From Brucella sp. BE17 (GTDB lineage: Bacteria; Pseudomonadota; Alphaproteobacteria; Rhizobiales; Rhizobiaceae), in the NCBI RefSeq assembly GCF_039545455.1, contig NZ_CP154467.1, forward strand, positions 1,426,001 through 1,490,000: a DNA stretch of 64,000 bases. The letters run 5' to 3'. Positions 26,373-36,284 of this stretch are shown piece by piece. A program made the translations under genes and the position numbers. Below the pieces are notes generated by a model. That model searched no databases, was not told the origin of the DNA, and saw only the letters and a program-made list of their open reading frames with translations. Position 1 is the stretch's first letter. Each line of letters begins with the position of its first letter.

Positions 26373-27347
26373 ATGCCTACAGTTGCTCCATTCGACCTTG
26401 ATGGTCATTGTCTCTATGTGCGCTTCATCGGCGACACGCCATTTTTCGCCCTCGCCGATGGCACGATCCATCGTCTCGATGACGGCCATCAGAGTTCGTC
26501 GGCGCATGACGGTCTGCTGAGCGCCTGCCTCGCCTTAGACGGCAAGACGCTCATCACCGGGGGTGAGGATGGGCGAGTCTGCCGCATCGATGCGGCTGGA
26601 ACAGTCACCGAGCTTGCGAAAATTCCGCGCAAATGGATGACGGCGGTTGCAAGCGGTCCCGGCGGCACCATCGGCTTTGCCTCTGGGCGTTCGGCCTGGG
26701 TGTTGACATCCGATGGCAGGCAACAGGAATTCGCGCAGGAGCGCAGCGTCGAAGGCATTGCCTTTGCGCCGAAAGGCCAGCGCCTCGCCATTGCCCGCTA
26801 TAATGGTGCAACCCTGATCTGGACGGGCACTGCGGCAAAGCCCGCAGAACTTGAATGGAAGGGCGCGCATATCGGCATCGCCTTCTCCCCGGACGGGCGC
26901 TTTCTCGTCACCTCGATGCAGGAAAACGCCTTGCATGGCTGGCGTCTGGAAGACGCACGCCATATGCGCATGACCGGCTATCCGGCGAAAGTAAAAGATT
27001 GGTCATGGAGTGCCAAGGCCAAGTGGCTCGCAACATCGGGTGCGCCAGCAGCTATCGTCTGGCCTTTTGCCGGCAAGGACGGCCCGATGGGCAAGGCGCC
27101 GCTGGAACTGGGGCTACGCGGCGACAGTATGGTGACAGCGGTCGCCTGTCACCCGGTCGAGGATATCGTGGCCATCGGCTATAATGATGGCATGATTCTA
27201 CTGGTTCGTTTTGCCGACAGTAAGGAAGTCCTGCTGCGTCGCCCCGGCAAGGGTGCTATTGCCAGCATGGGGTGGGACGATCAGGGACACCGTCTTGCTT
27301 TTGGTTCTGAAGTCGGCGATTGCGGCGTCGTGGACATCAGAAACTGA
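26373..27347 (+). CDS. WD40/beta-propeller protein paired with CobW GTPase
   Basis: 324 residues with no signal peptide, built of about seven weak WD-type repeats (for example CLALDGKTLITGGEDGRVCRI, in part, and IAFSPDGRFLVTSMQENALHGW). It is a cytoplasmic beta-propeller likely to hold partners together. It starts 21 bases after the CobW gene and is presumably co-transcribed, so it may be a partner or client-selection factor for the zinc GTPase. The catalytic role, if any, is unknown. Confidence 0.78.
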   Translation: MPTVAPFDLDGHCLYVRFIGDTPFFALADGTIHRLDDGHQSSSAHDGLLSACLALDGKTLITGGEDGRVCRIDAAGTVTELAKIPRKWMTAVASGPGGTIGFASGRSAWVLTSDGRQQEFAQERSVEGIAFAPKGQRLAIARYNGATLIWTGTAAKPAELEWKGAHIGIAFSPDGRFLVTSMQENALHGWRLEDARHMRMTGYPAKVKDWSWSAKAKWLATSGAPAAIVWPFAGKDGPMGKAPLELGLRGDSMVTAVACHPVEDIVAIGYNDGMILLVRFADSKEVLLRRPGKGAIASMGWDDQGHRLAFGSEVGDCGVVDIRN

Positions 27348-27381
27348 AAGCGGCAAGTTTTTTCAGAAATTTTTACCGGTC

Positions 27382-28254
27382 TCAAGGACGTTTCATCGTA
27401 ACATCCGGCGGCGTTTTCGCACCCGTTGCCGCTACCCACTCCTTAAGTGTGGCGACATCCGTGTCACCGAGAATGTGATCGGCCTGGATCATGCGGGCCT
27501 CAACCTGTGCACCGCTGTTACGAAGAAGCGACGAGAGCGCAGGCGCAAAGGGCGAATAAAGCTTGTCATTTTCGCCCGAAACCGTCAGCACTTTTGCCTT
27601 GCCGAGATTGGCAGTCGGCGCATCATCGAGAACAGGCATCGAGCGCATCAAAACGGCACGTTTAACCAGATCGGGATGCAGTATCATAGTTGCACCCAGA
27701 AGATTGGCACCGTTGGAATAGCCGACGAAAGTCGCTTTTGTCAGATCTAGATCGTTCTGGTCGGCGAGACGTGTGAGGAAGGTCACAAAAGCGCTGGCCT
27801 CAAGCTTGACATCTTTCTGATCGAACTTGACCGCAGTAATCCGTTTGTACCAACGGGTGCCACCGTCCTGCAGCACACGACCGCGGATACCAAGCAAAGT
27901 CGCGCGCGGCCATACTTTGCTGGCCATAGGAACCAGACTGGTTTCATTACCGCCCGAGCCGTGCAGCAGGATAACCAATTCATCGGAGACATTTTCCGGT
28001 GTGTAGAATCGATGAATGAACTGCCGGCTGCGTGAAAAATTCTGTTCCGGCGTAATGGTCTTTTCGGTCTTCTTCTCGCGCATGATTATACCTTCCCCCC
28101 GCCGCGGAGCTCCCTCTTCCTTCATGGAAGCCGCAATGCCATCCAACGCCCGCGCCTGAATCTTGACAGCAACAGGTTGGCTCCCCGCCGATGCCGGACA
28201 TACCGAAAGCGCGAATGCAGCCGCAAAAGCGGCAATAAGCATTTTCTTTACCAT
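27382..28254 (-). CDS. Exported alpha/beta hydrolase (phospholipase/carboxylesterase-like)
   Basis: 290 residues with a signal peptide (MVKKMLIAAFAAAFALS, cleavage near SAG at about 24). The hydrolase fold shows the oxyanion loop LLHGSGGNE (about 95-103), the nucleophile elbow GYSNGA (about 172-177) and a late ADHILG with the catalytic His. This resembles the carboxylesterase/phospholipase family. Residues 25-90 are an extra charged segment before the fold. It acts in the periplasm or outside. Substrate unknown. It converges on the WD40 gene. Confidence 0.82.
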   Translation of the reverse strand: MVKKMLIAAFAAAFALSVCPASAGSQPVAVKIQARALDGIAASMKEEGAPRRGEGIIMREKKTEKTITPEQNFSRSRQFIHRFYTPENVSDELVILLHGSGGNETSLVPMASKVWPRATLLGIRGRVLQDGGTRWYKRITAVKFDQKDVKLEASAFVTFLTRLADQNDLDLTKATFVGYSNGANLLGATMILHPDLVKRAVLMRSMPVLDDAPTANLGKAKVLTVSGENDKLYSPFAPALSSLLRNSGAQVEARMIQADHILGDTDVATLKEWVAATGAKTPPDVTMKRP

Positions 28255-28519
28255 GTTCCCAACTTAGACAATGAGACGTTAACGAAGGTTTGACGGCAGC
28301 CTGTAGCCAGCTGCCCGCTCGGTGAATGCAGGTCTCTTAACAGGACAGATTGAGCGAGAATATGGCAGGATACACAAAAAATTACACCGTGTTACAATTA
28401 CGTTACACATCGTATCTGCATCAATTAAGCGTGAGCAATGCATCAAACGGCAGCAAATCCACGTTTTCGTCGTGATCAAGGGTCAAAATTGGTCCTTAAT
28501 CCACCAAGGGGGTCAAATC

Positions 28520-29479
28520 ATGCGCAGTTTCAAACTCAGCCAACTGTCATCAGCTTATCTGACTTCTGATGGGGTAACGCCCAAGACCACCTATCTGCGC
28601 CGACGCGAATTCTTGGCCGGAGCCGCGACGTTTGCGGCGGGCTTGGCAGCCTCTTCCGCTGTGGCTGCTCCCTTGAAAGCTGCATCCTCCGCTTACAGGG
28701 TGGATGAAGAGCTTACGCCAAAGGATGCGGTTACCAGCTATAATAATTTCTATGAATTCGGCACGGACAAAAGCGATCCCTCTTCCAATTCGGGCCATTA
28801 CACGCCCTTGCCGTGGACGCTCACCATTGATGGTCTGGTCAAAGAGCCGAAAACTTTCGATTTCAACGATCTGATCACGCAAATGCCGCTTGAAGAGCGC
28901 ATCTATCGCATGCGCTGCGTCGAGGCATGGTCGATGGTTATTCCATGGATCGGATTTTCGCTTGCAACCCTGTTGGATAAGGTCGAGCCACTGGGGTCGG
29001 CCAAATATGTCTCCTTTACCGGCCTCAAGCGCCCGGAAGAAATGCCCGGCCAGACCGGTCTTTTTCAGGCACTGGACTGGCCCTATGTCGAAGGGCTCAG
29101 GCTCGATGAAGCCCGCCACCCGTTGACCATTCTCGCGGTCGGGCTTTATGGCGAAACGCTGCCCAATGCCAATGGCGCACCGATCCGGCTTGTCGTACCA
29201 TGGAAATATGGTTTCAAGGGCATCAAGGCCATTACCCGCATCAGCTTTGTCGAAAAACAACCGCCGACATCGTGGAACCTTCAGGCCGCAAACGAATATG
29301 GATTCTATGCCAACGTCAATCCTGAGGTCGACCATCCCCGCTGGAGTCAGGCCAGTGAGAGGCGAATCGGCGAAAGCAGCTTTTTCAGTTCTGCTCGCCG
29401 CCCCACCCTGCCCTTCAACGGCTATGGAGAAGAGGTCGCATCCCTTTATAGCGGAATGGATCTGAGGGCGAATTATTGA
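28520..29479 (+). CDS. msrP: Protein-methionine-sulfoxide reductase, catalytic molybdoprotein
   Basis: 319-residue periplasmic molybdopterin enzyme that repairs oxidised methionines in envelope proteins. It carries a twin-arginine signal (RRREFL, about residues 27-32) so it is exported folded. The molybdenum-ligand Cys is in [10 protein letters not shown] (about 134-143), and the C-terminal [16 protein letters not shown] is family-typical. ATG 28520 has AAGGGGG upstream; an in-frame ATG at 28322 would break the Tat signal position. It overlaps msrQ by one base. Confidence 0.94.
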   Translation: MRSFKLSQLSSAYLTSDGVTPKTTYLRRREFLAGAATFAAGLAASSAVAAPLKAASSAYRVDEELTPKDAVTSYNNFYEFGTDKSDPSSNSGHYTPLPWTLTIDGLVKEPKTFDFNDLITQMPLEERIYRMRCVEAWSMVIPWIGFSLATLLDKVEPLGSAKYVSFTGLKRPEEMPGQTGLFQALDWPYVEGLRLDEARHPLTILAVGLYGETLPNANGAPIRLVVPWKYGFKGIKAITRISFVEKQPPTSWNLQAANEYGFYANVNPEVDHPRWSQASERRIGESSFFSSARRPTLPFNGYGEEVASLYSGMDLRANY

Positions 29480-30126
29480 TGGTAAAAGCGCGCGCAGGAA
29501 AATCTCGCCGGCGCGGCGCGTGGAAAGTCTGGCTGCTTTATGCAGTAGGGCTTGTTCCGGCCATTTGGACCTTTTATCTTGGCGCGACAGGTGGCCTCGG
29601 TGCCGATCCGGTCAAGACATTCGAGCATACGCTCGGCCTCTGGGCCCTTCGTCTTCTTATTCTGACGCTATTGATAACTCCCATTCGCAATCTCACCGGC
29701 ATCGGTCTTTTGCGCTATCGCCGCGCTTTGGGCCTTCTTGCCTTCTATTACGCGTTTCTGCATTTTGCGACCTATATGGTGCTCGATCAAGCACTTGATA
29801 TTGCAACCATTATAACCGACATCACCCGCAGACCGTTTATCACCATCGGCATGGCGAGCCTGATGCTTTTGCTGCCGCTCGCAATCACCTCCAACAATTG
29901 GTCGATCCGTAAACTTGGTCGACGCTGGATCACCTTACACAAGCTCATCTATGTAGCGGCGGCGGGCGGAGCGATCCACTTTATCATGTCGGTCAAAAGT
30001 TGGCCTGCCGAACCGCTTATCTATGCCGCAATCGTTGCGCTTCTGCTCCTTTGGCGGTTGGCACGCAGCATTTTGCGCAGCACCCGACCATCAGCTGCAT
30101 TATCGACCAGAAGCGAGGCGAATTAA
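29479..30126 (+). CDS. msrQ: Protein-methionine-sulfoxide reductase heme-binding membrane subunit
   Basis: 215-residue inner-membrane cytochrome b that passes electrons from the quinone pool to MsrP. Five to six hydrophobic helices are visible; conserved histidines lie in AFLHFATYMV (partly FYYAFLHFATYM) and in WITLHKLIYVAAAGGAIHF, the likely heme ligands. ATG 29479 shares a base with the msrP stop (TGATG), so the two are translationally coupled. Confidence 0.94.
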   Translation: MVKARAGKSRRRGAWKVWLLYAVGLVPAIWTFYLGATGGLGADPVKTFEHTLGLWALRLLILTLLITPIRNLTGIGLLRYRRALGLLAFYYAFLHFATYMVLDQALDIATIITDITRRPFITIGMASLMLLLPLAITSNNWSIRKLGRRWITLHKLIYVAAAGGAIHFIMSVKSWPAEPLIYAAIVALLLLWRLARSILRSTRPSAALSTRSEAN

Positions 30127-30283
30127 CGCCCTTATACGCAGCGCAGTTTTTATTATTTCTAATATATCAGGATGACTTTATCGTTTTTACCAATAGCCGA
30201 TGACATGAGCAGGCAAATCATGTCAGTATCGTTACGCTTTCGCATTCATTTCAATTTTAGCAAGCGGTACGGGCGAATACGAA

Positions 30284-31285
30284 ATGTTCCTATCTTCTTT
30301 TTTTCAATCAAAACCCGTTCGTATCACAGGCAAACTTGTCTTTATATTATTCGTTCTGATCTTCACCATCTGGGCCAGCTTCGCCATATGGTATCAGTTG
30401 CCCTTTGGCGATGCCATGCGCAAATCCTTCATTACACTTCTGGTGCTTGTGGCGCTCTGGGTGATTGCAGGCGAACGCCGCTTCCATTGCTGGCGCAAAC
30501 GGCTGTTCTTCTGCCTGCTCGCGCTGGTCATTCTTGGCTGGTGGTCGACGATCCGCCCTTCGCTGGGCCGCATCTGGGCGCCCGATGTGTCACGTACCGT
30601 AACCGGCACAATCAACGGTGATATCGTAACGCTTTCCAATGTCCGTGATTTTAAATGGCGCACTACGGACGAAGCGACCGAAATCTGGAACGAGAAAACC
30701 TACGATCTGAGCAAGATCACATCAGTCGATGTCTATCTTTCCTACTGGTCAGGCCCGGCGATCGCCCACACGCTGGTCTCATTCGGTTTTGAAGATGGTC
30801 ACCATGTGGTCTTTTCCGGTGAAATTCGCCGCGAGCATCATGAAGTCTTCTCGTCCATTGGCGGATTTTTCCGCGAGTTCGAACTGGCGATGATCGCCGC
30901 CGAAGAAGAAGACATCATTTATTTGCGCACCAATGTCCGCAAGGAAGACGTTTATCGCTATCGCATTGATGTCTCTTTGGCAGGGGCCAGAGAAATGTTT
31001 CTCTCCTATGTGGAGATCGGTAACGAGCTTGCCGCAAAACCGAAATTTTACAACACGCTGACCACAAATTGCACGACCATTATCTTTAATATGGCGCGCA
31101 TTCTCGATCCCGGCTTGCCGTTCGACCACCGTATTCTTTTGTCCGGCTATCTGCCGGGCTACCTCTACGACCATCAATGGATCGAGCAAAACGGAACCTT
31201 GGAAGAAGTGGAAAAGCGCGCTTCCATCGACGCCAAGGCGCAAGCTGGCGGACGTGAAGGTTATTCGCAGCGCATTCGTGAATAA
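30284..31285 (+). CDS. DUF4105 family membrane protein
   Basis: 333 residues. Three hydrophobic segments at about 17-40, 48-62 and 73-90 anchor it in the membrane; the rest faces the periplasm. The C-terminal part is the DUF4105 (Lnb N-terminal-like) domain, with the NCTTIIFNMAR motif that holds the conserved Cys of a papain-like fold (about residues 263-273) and a His in SFGFEDGHHVVFSGE. Lnb is an apolipoprotein N-acyltransferase-related lyso-lipoprotein enzyme in some bacteria; whether this protein has such activity is not known. Confidence 0.8.
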   Translation: MFLSSFFQSKPVRITGKLVFILFVLIFTIWASFAIWYQLPFGDAMRKSFITLLVLVALWVIAGERRFHCWRKRLFFCLLALVILGWWSTIRPSLGRIWAPDVSRTVTGTINGDIVTLSNVRDFKWRTTDEATEIWNEKTYDLSKITSVDVYLSYWSGPAIAHTLVSFGFEDGHHVVFSGEIRREHHEVFSSIGGFFREFELAMIAAEEEDIIYLRTNVRKEDVYRYRIDVSLAGAREMFLSYVEIGNELAAKPKFYNTLTTNCTTIIFNMARILDPGLPFDHRILLSGYLPGYLYDHQWIEQNGTLEEVEKRASIDAKAQAGGREGYSQRIRE

Positions 31286-31289
31286 TAAA

Positions 31290-31323
31290 AAAAGCCCGCA
31301 TAGATCGCTCTATACGGGCTTTT
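31290..31323. terminator. Bidirectional terminator between DUF4105 and ridA
   Basis: AAAAGCCCG (31290-31298) with CGGGCTTTT (31315-31323), and further pairing CATAGA/TCTATA inside. A-rich on one side and T-rich on the other, it serves both converging genes. Confidence 0.88.
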
Positions 31324-31338
31324 ACAGGCAGATACCGA

Positions 31339-31683
31339 TCAGATCGCAGCGGTGATGATGATCTCGACCTTGTGCTCAGGCGTTGCAAGCGCTGCCTCGC
31401 CGGTCGCACGCGCTGGTGTGTTTGTCGGGTCGACCCATGCGTCCCAGACAGCATTCATCTCGCCAAAGTCCTTCATGTCGGCCAGCCAGATGATTGCCTG
31501 AAGAACTTTTGACTTGTCTGAACCCGCTTCCGCAAGCCAGCGGTCCACCTCGACCAGAACAGCCTTGGTCTGCTCGGTCACGCTGTCGCCGGGCTTGCCG
31601 ACCTGTCCGGCGAGATAAACGGTGTTGCCGTGAATGACAGCCTGGCTCATACGCGGGCCGGTGCCGATACGACGAATGCTCAT
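31339..31683 (-). CDS. RidA/YjgF family protein
   Basis: 114-residue protein of the RidA family, enzymes that hydrolyse reactive enamine/imine intermediates from PLP enzymes. The pattern QAVIHGNTVYLAGQVG and the C-terminal PARATGEAALATPEHKVEI are recognisable, the latter with the Arg expected in the active site. It converges on the DUF4105 gene across a shared terminator. It belongs to a RidA subgroup rather than RidA itself (shorter, with different flanks), so deaminase activity is not certain. Confidence 0.87.
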   Translation of the reverse strand: MSIRRIGTGPRMSQAVIHGNTVYLAGQVGKPGDSVTEQTKAVLVEVDRWLAEAGSDKSKVLQAIIWLADMKDFGEMNAVWDAWVDPTNTPARATGEAALATPEHKVEIIITAAI

Positions 31684-32024
31684 GGGGAACTCCTCTGGAT
31701 TATGCAGCTTGACGATTTGCCACTTGGAAAGATGCGGCCTGTTATGAAAGCCACCAGGCGTTTTGGCAATGCCGTTTTGCCTAACTTGGACAAGTCAATG
31801 ATACAAGATCCAGAGCATTGACTCTTTTTTCCCCTCGCCCTATAAGCCGCGTCACGTTCGCCGCACAGCTTTGCGGATAGTTTTGTGCTGTCTGCTCGTG
31901 CGGAAGAACCAGCTCCTGTTCAATAGAGCATGATCCCGAAAAGTGGGAACCGGTTTTCGGTTAAAATCATGCTTGAAAGAAAAACAGAACCAAGAAGGGC
32001 CGCACACCGCGGTATTAAAAAAAA
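31684..32024 (+). other. Upstream region of rpmH
   Basis: 341 bases with no protein gene. It must hold the promoter of the rpmH-rnpA-yidC cluster and of ridA on the other strand. It includes the palindromic repeat at 31926-31974. I see no DnaA-box cluster that would mark a replication origin. Confidence 0.5.
31926..31974. repeat. Palindromic repeat, second-hairpin type of family A
   Basis: AGCATGAT (31927-31934) pairs with ATCATGCT (31966-31973), with inner CCGAAAA...TTTTCGG. The layout matches the second hairpin of the 25080 element (GCATGTCT...AGACATGC with an inner CCGGTTCCC-like core, here read from the other strand as GGGAACCGG). Confidence 0.8.
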
Positions 32025-32159
32025 ATGAAGCGCACTTATCAACCATCCAAGCTCGTCCGCAAGCGTCGTCACGGTTTCCGTTCGCGCATGGCAACCACCG
32101 GCGGCCGCAAGGTCTTAGCCGCTCGCCGTGCACGCGGTCGCAAGCGGCTTTCCGCTTGA
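32025..32159 (+). CDS. rpmH: 50S ribosomal protein L34
   Basis: 44-residue protein [20 protein letters not shown]... ending RGRKRLSA, the complete L34 sequence with all family-conserved residues. Start ATG 32025, stop TGA 32157-32159. It is followed 31 bases later by rnpA, the gene order conserved across bacteria, where the two are often on one transcript. Confidence 0.98.
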   Translation: MKRTYQPSKLVRKRRHGFRSRMATTGGRKVLAARRARGRKRLSA

Positions 32160-32190
32160 TTGTCCCGCGCAGCAGCGCGGTGATGATGAA

Positions 32191-32622
32191 ATGAAATCGC
32201 ATAAACAAATACTCCGCCTTCGCAAGAGAGCGGAGTTTTTGACTGTCAGGAACGGCGAAAAGCGGCGTGGCCCGCTGTTTCTTCTCGAAGTCCGGGAGCG
32301 GACGCAAGAAGAATCGGCAATTGCCAAAATTGGCGACAAACCCCGCGCTGGCTTTACCGTCACCAAGAAAAACGGCAATGCCGTGATACGCAACCGCATC
32401 CGCCGCAGGCTGAGAGAAGCGGTTCGTTGTCACGCAGGGCATGACATGGCGCCTTCAACCGACTATGTGATTGTTGCGCGCGAAAAAGCTCTCACAGCGC
32501 CCTTCTCGCGACTGACCGAAGAACTCTCCCGCCGCATTGCGGCGAAAGACGATCGGAAAGACGAAAGAAGCCGCGGAACAAAAAGACCGGAATCAGGACC
32601 CGTCAATGGAAAAAAATCGTAA
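32191..32622 (+). CDS. rnpA: Ribonuclease P protein component
   Basis: 143-residue protein subunit of RNase P, which with the catalytic RNA trims tRNA 5' ends. The RNR signature is present ([20 protein letters not shown], about residues 62-81), and the N-terminal LRKRAEF motif starts the fold. ATG 32191 gives the normal length; ATG 32128 would begin inside rpmH. The 3' end overlaps yidC by 17 bases. Confidence 0.96.
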   Translation: MKSHKQILRLRKRAEFLTVRNGEKRRGPLFLLEVRERTQEESAIAKIGDKPRAGFTVTKKNGNAVIRNRIRRRLREAVRCHAGHDMAPSTDYVIVAREKALTAPFSRLTEELSRRIAAKDDRKDERSRGTKRPESGPVNGKKS

Positions 32623-34435
32623 CTTCTTCATCACCATTGCCCTGTCCATTCTTATATTGACGCTGTGGCAAGTCTTCTATCTGGGGCCGAAAACGCAAGC
32701 CCAGCAGGAACAGGCGCGCATTGAAGAACAGCAGCGCCTAGCCCAGCAAAATCAGGCAGCACAAGGCGGTCAGAGCAGCGATACTCCACAGTCGCCCGCA
32801 GTTTCGGGAAATATTCCGGGCCAAAGTGACGGCGTTGCAGGCGGCACCCTTTCCCGCGAGGCAGCGGTTGCCCAGACGCAGCGCATCGATATCGACACGC
32901 CGTCTCTGCGCGGCTCGATCAACCTGACCGGCGCGCGTCTTGATGATCTGTTCCTCAAGAATTACCACGAGACTGTCGACGACAAGTCGCCCAATATCGA
33001 ACTGCTGGCGCCTTCCGCGCTCAAGCAGGGCTATTTCGTTGAGCTTGGCTTTACCGGCAACGATACCACCGGTGTCGTACCCGGTCCAACCACCGTGTGG
33101 AGTGTTGAAGGCAACGACAAGCTTACACCATCCACGCCGGTGACGCTCACCTATACCAACGACAAGAACATCACTTTCCAGCGCGTGATCTCGGTTGATG
33201 ACGCTTATATGTTCTCGGTCGATGACACCATCACCAACAATGCAGGCACCGCGATCTCGCTCGCCTCTTATGGCCGCGTGACCCGCTTTAACCAACCAGA
33301 ACACGCCAGCGCAACTTACGTGCTGCATGAGGGCCTGATCGGCGTCATGGGACAGGATGGCCTGCAGGAAATCAAATATTCCAAGGTCGAAGACGACAAG
33401 GATATTTCGTTCAAAGACGTGAATGGCGGTTGGCTCGGCATCACAGACAAGTACTGGGCTGCAACGCTTGTGCCGCCACAAGACGAAAAGTTCACGGCGC
33501 GTTTCTCGCACTTCACCAATGACCGTCCGCGTTATCAATCCGACTTCCTCGGCGCTCCGATGACCATCGAACCCGGCCAGTCGCAGACGCTCAAGAACCA
33601 CGTCTTTGCCGGTGCCAAGGTCGTCACGCAGATTCAGGATTATCAGAACAGGCTTGGCATCAAGCAGTTCGACCTTCTGATCGACTGGGGCTGGTTCTAC
33701 TTCATCACCAAGCCGATGTTCTATCTCATCGACTGGATTTACAAATTCGCCGGTAATTTCGGCGTGGCCATTCTGGTCGTTACCGTCCTTCTCAAGGGGC
33801 TGTTCTTCCCGCTCGCCAACAAGTCCTACAAGTCGATGGCGCGCATGAAGCTGGTGCAGCCGAAAATGATGGAAATCCGTGAGAAACACGCGGATGACAA
33901 AGTAAAGCAGCAACAAGCCATGATGCAGCTCTACAAGGAGGAAAAGATCAATCCCCTAGCGGGTTGCTGGCCGGTGCTGGTGCAGATTCCGGTATTCTTC
34001 GCGCTCTACAAGGTGCTTTACGTCACCATCGAAATGCGCCATGCGCCGTTCTTCGGCTGGATTCAGGATCTGGCAGCCCCCGATCCGACCTCGATCTTCA
34101 ACCTGTTCGGCCTTCTGCCCTTCGGCGTTCCGGCCTTCCTGATGATCGGCGTTTGGCCGCTATTGATGGGCATTACCATGTTCCTGCAGATGCGTATGAA
34201 CCCGACACCACCCGATCCAACGCAGGCTGCGATCTTCACTTGGATGCCGATCATCTTCACCTTCATGCTGGCGTCGTTCCCGGCTGGTCTGGTGATCTAC
34301 TGGGCATGGAACAACCTGCTTTCGATCACCCAGCAAGGCATCATCATGAAGCGTCAGGGCGTGAAGATCGAGCTCTGGGACAATCTTCGCGATCTCCTCA
34401 AGCGAAAGCCAAAAGAAACCGAGAAACAGAAATAA
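32606..34435 (+). CDS. yidC: Membrane protein insertase YidC
   Basis: 609-residue inner-membrane insertase/chaperone. It starts [18 protein letters not shown], the usual first transmembrane helix, followed by a Gln-rich linker (residues about 30-70), the large periplasmic P1 beta domain, and the conserved C-terminal core with five helices (starts near [17 protein letters not shown]). The positively charged groove residue and helix order match the long Gram-negative YidC. ATG 32606 lies within rnpA. A strong terminator follows directly. Confidence 0.97.
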   Translation: MEKNRNFFITIALSILILTLWQVFYLGPKTQAQQEQARIEEQQRLAQQNQAAQGGQSSDTPQSPAVSGNIPGQSDGVAGGTLSREAAVAQTQRIDIDTPSLRGSINLTGARLDDLFLKNYHETVDDKSPNIELLAPSALKQGYFVELGFTGNDTTGVVPGPTTVWSVEGNDKLTPSTPVTLTYTNDKNITFQRVISVDDAYMFSVDDTITNNAGTAISLASYGRVTRFNQPEHASATYVLHEGLIGVMGQDGLQEIKYSKVEDDKDISFKDVNGGWLGITDKYWAATLVPPQDEKFTARFSHFTNDRPRYQSDFLGAPMTIEPGQSQTLKNHVFAGAKVVTQIQDYQNRLGIKQFDLLIDWGWFYFITKPMFYLIDWIYKFAGNFGVAILVVTVLLKGLFFPLANKSYKSMARMKLVQPKMMEIREKHADDKVKQQQAMMQLYKEEKINPLAGCWPVLVQIPVFFALYKVLYVTIEMRHAPFFGWIQDLAAPDPTSIFNLFGLLPFGVPAFLMIGVWPLLMGITMFLQMRMNPTPPDPTQAAIFTWMPIIFTFMLASFPAGLVIYWAWNNLLSITQQGIIMKRQGVKIELWDNLRDLLKRKPKETEKQK

Positions 34436-34440
34436 CAACC

Positions 34441-34465
34441 AAAACCCCGCTCAGGCGGGGTTTTT
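34441..34465 (+). terminator. Rho-independent terminator after yidC
   Basis: AAAACCCCGC-TCAG-GCGGGGTTTT followed by TTT: a ten-base stem, four-base loop and T-run only five bases after the yidC stop. Confidence 0.95.
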
Positions 34466-34536
34466 TATAGCCTCATGTTGACAAGTGCGCCCATACCATT
34501 GATGCGTGTCTTTCAACATAGTGACCGGAACGAGCA

Positions 34537-35262
34537 ATGAGCGATCAGAACAAGAAACAGGCGGCGATCGATGCCGCACAGGCAGCAGCGGATGCAACGC
34601 GGGCAGCACAGGCGGCTCTCGTTGCGGAAGGTCGCGCATTGTTTAAGAAATCGTGGATTTTTATCCGCGGCGTGCCGTCGATGCAGTTCCTGCCCCCCGA
34701 AGGCCCGGTGGAAATCGCCTTTGCCGGACGCTCCAATGTCGGAAAATCTTCGCTCATCAATGCGCTGGTCAACAAAAAAGGGCTGGCTCGCACCTCCAAC
34801 ACACCGGGCCGCACACAGGAACTTAATTATTTTGTTCCCGATGGCTATTCCGGCGAAAAAGACGACCTTCCCCCTTTGGCGCTGGTCGACATGCCCGGCT
34901 ATGGCTTTGCCGAGGCACCCAAGGCGCACGTCGATGCCTGGACACGGCTGGTGTTCGATTATTTGCGCGGGCGCACGACGCTGCGCCGCGTTTATGTGCT
35001 GATCGATTCACGCCACGGCATTAAGAAAAATGACGCCGAAGTGCTGGATCTGCTCGACAAGGCCGCCGTCTCCTACCAGATCGTGCTGACCAAGATCGAC
35101 AAGATCAAAGCCGCAGGCATCGCCCCTCTTATGGCAGAGACGCACAAGCTCACCATGCGCCGTGCCGCCTGTTTTCCCGGCATTATCGCCACCTCATCGG
35201 AAAAAGGTCTTGGCCTTGACGATTTGCGTGCAGCAATTGCTCTGGTGGTGAAAGAAGGCTGA
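34537..35262 (+). CDS. engB: Ribosome biogenesis GTP-binding protein EngB (YihA/YsxC)
   Basis: 241-residue GTPase needed for 50S subunit assembly. G1 is GRSNVGKSS (about 66-74), G3 DMPGYG (about 129-134) and G4 TKID (about 184-187). The 25 or so N-terminal residues are an Ala/Gln-rich helix ([20 protein letters not shown]) longer than in E. coli, as in other Rhizobiales. It follows yidC after the terminator and precedes argB. Confidence 0.95.
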   Translation: MSDQNKKQAAIDAAQAAADATRAAQAALVAEGRALFKKSWIFIRGVPSMQFLPPEGPVEIAFAGRSNVGKSSLINALVNKKGLARTSNTPGRTQELNYFVPDGYSGEKDDLPPLALVDMPGYGFAEAPKAHVDAWTRLVFDYLRGRTTLRRVYVLIDSRHGIKKNDAEVLDLLDKAAVSYQIVLTKIDKIKAAGIAPLMAETHKLTMRRAACFPGIIATSSEKGLGLDDLRAAIALVVKEG

Positions 35263-35393
35263 CGCTTCCTCTGACGACATAGCTTTGGCAATGAGTGGCA
35301 GCATAGTTTTAAAACAGAAAACCTTTTACAGCGCCGATCATTTTGCCTACAAAGCCATTCCAATACGCCCCTGTCGCAAGCCCGGAGCCCGCG

Positions 35394-36284
35394 ATGACGA
35401 CCTTGGAAAATCCCGAAATGCAAGCGCAACTTCTTTCTGCGGCCCTGCCCTATATGCAGCGCTATGAAAACAAGCACGTCGTTGTCAAATATGGCGGTCA
35501 CGCCATGGGTAACCCGGAACTGGGCAAGGCTTTCGCCCGCGATATCGCGCTTTTAAAACAGTCCGGCATCAATCCGATCGTCGTGCATGGTGGCGGACCG
35601 CAGATACAGGCCATGCTGACAAAGCTTGGCATCGAATCACGCTTCGAGGGCGGATTGCGCGTCACCGACGAAAAGACCGTCGAAGTGGTGGAAATGGTGC
35701 TGGCCGGTTCCATCAACAAGGAGATCGTCGCCCTCATCAATGCCGAAGGCGAATGGGCCATCGGCCTGTGCGGCAAGGACGGCAACATGGTCTTTGCGCA
35801 AAAGGCACACAAGACGGTGGTCGATCCCGATTCCAACATCGAAAAAGTGCTTGATCTGGGCTTTGTGGGCGAACCGGCGGAAGTCGACCGCACGCTTCTC
35901 GATCTTCTCTCACGCTCAGAAATGATCCCGGTGATCGCGCCCGTCGCACCGGGCCGTGACGGCCATACCTATAATATCAATGCCGATACTTTTGCTGGCG
36001 CTATCGCAGGCGCGCTTGCGGCGACCCGCCTTCTGTTCCTGACCGATGTGCCGGGTGTTCTGGACAAGGACAAGAACCTCATCAAGGAATTGTCGGTTAC
36101 CGATGCACAAGCGCTGATCAAAGACGGCACGATTTCCGGCGGCATGATCCCGAAGGTGGAAACCTGCATCGACGCCATCCGACGTGGCGTGGAAGGCGTG
36201 GTCATCCTCAATGGCAAGACTCCGCATTCGGTTCTGCTGGAGCTTTTCACCGAACATGGTGCCGGCACGCTCATCGTGCCATAA
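35394..36284 (+). CDS. argB: Acetylglutamate kinase
   Basis: 296-residue enzyme that phosphorylates N-acetylglutamate in arginine synthesis. The substrate loop HGGGPQI (about 69-75) and the ATP-site segment [12 protein letters not shown] are clear. ATG 35394 gives [10 protein letters not shown], the usual rhizobial start; TTG 35343 is in frame but less likely. The length and ending (GAGTLIVP) are normal. The last six codons are part of an 18-base sequence repeated just after the gene. Confidence 0.96.
   Translation: MTTLENPEMQAQLLSAALPYMQRYENKHVVVKYGGHAMGNPELGKAFARDIALLKQSGINPIVVHGGGPQIQAMLTKLGIESRFEGGLRVTDEKTVEVVEMVLAGSINKEIVALINAEGEWAIGLCGKDGNMVFAQKAHKTVVDPDSNIEKVLDLGFVGEPAEVDRTLLDLLSRSEMIPVIAPVAPGRDGHTYNINADTFAGAIAGALAATRLLFLTDVPGVLDKDKNLIKELSVTDAQALIKDGTISGGMIPKVETCIDAIRRGVEGVVILNGKTPHSVLLELFTEHGAGTLIVP

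Noticed and set aside
25413..26507. A 364-codon open frame on the minus strand opposite the CobW gene
   Set aside because: It is the reverse complement of the His/Asp-rich coding sequence; the Met/Ile/Val-rich product matches no family, and the plus-strand gene has all CobW motifs.
31684..32024. Chromosome replication origin near rpmH
   Set aside because: In some bacteria rpmH lies next to oriC and dnaA, but there is no dnaA, dnaN or DnaA-box cluster here, and in alphaproteobacteria the origin is elsewhere.
32738..33916. A 392-codon minus-strand frame opposite yidC
   Set aside because: Long antisense frames are common in GC-rich coding DNA. No signal, domain or ribosome site; yidC is certain on the other strand.
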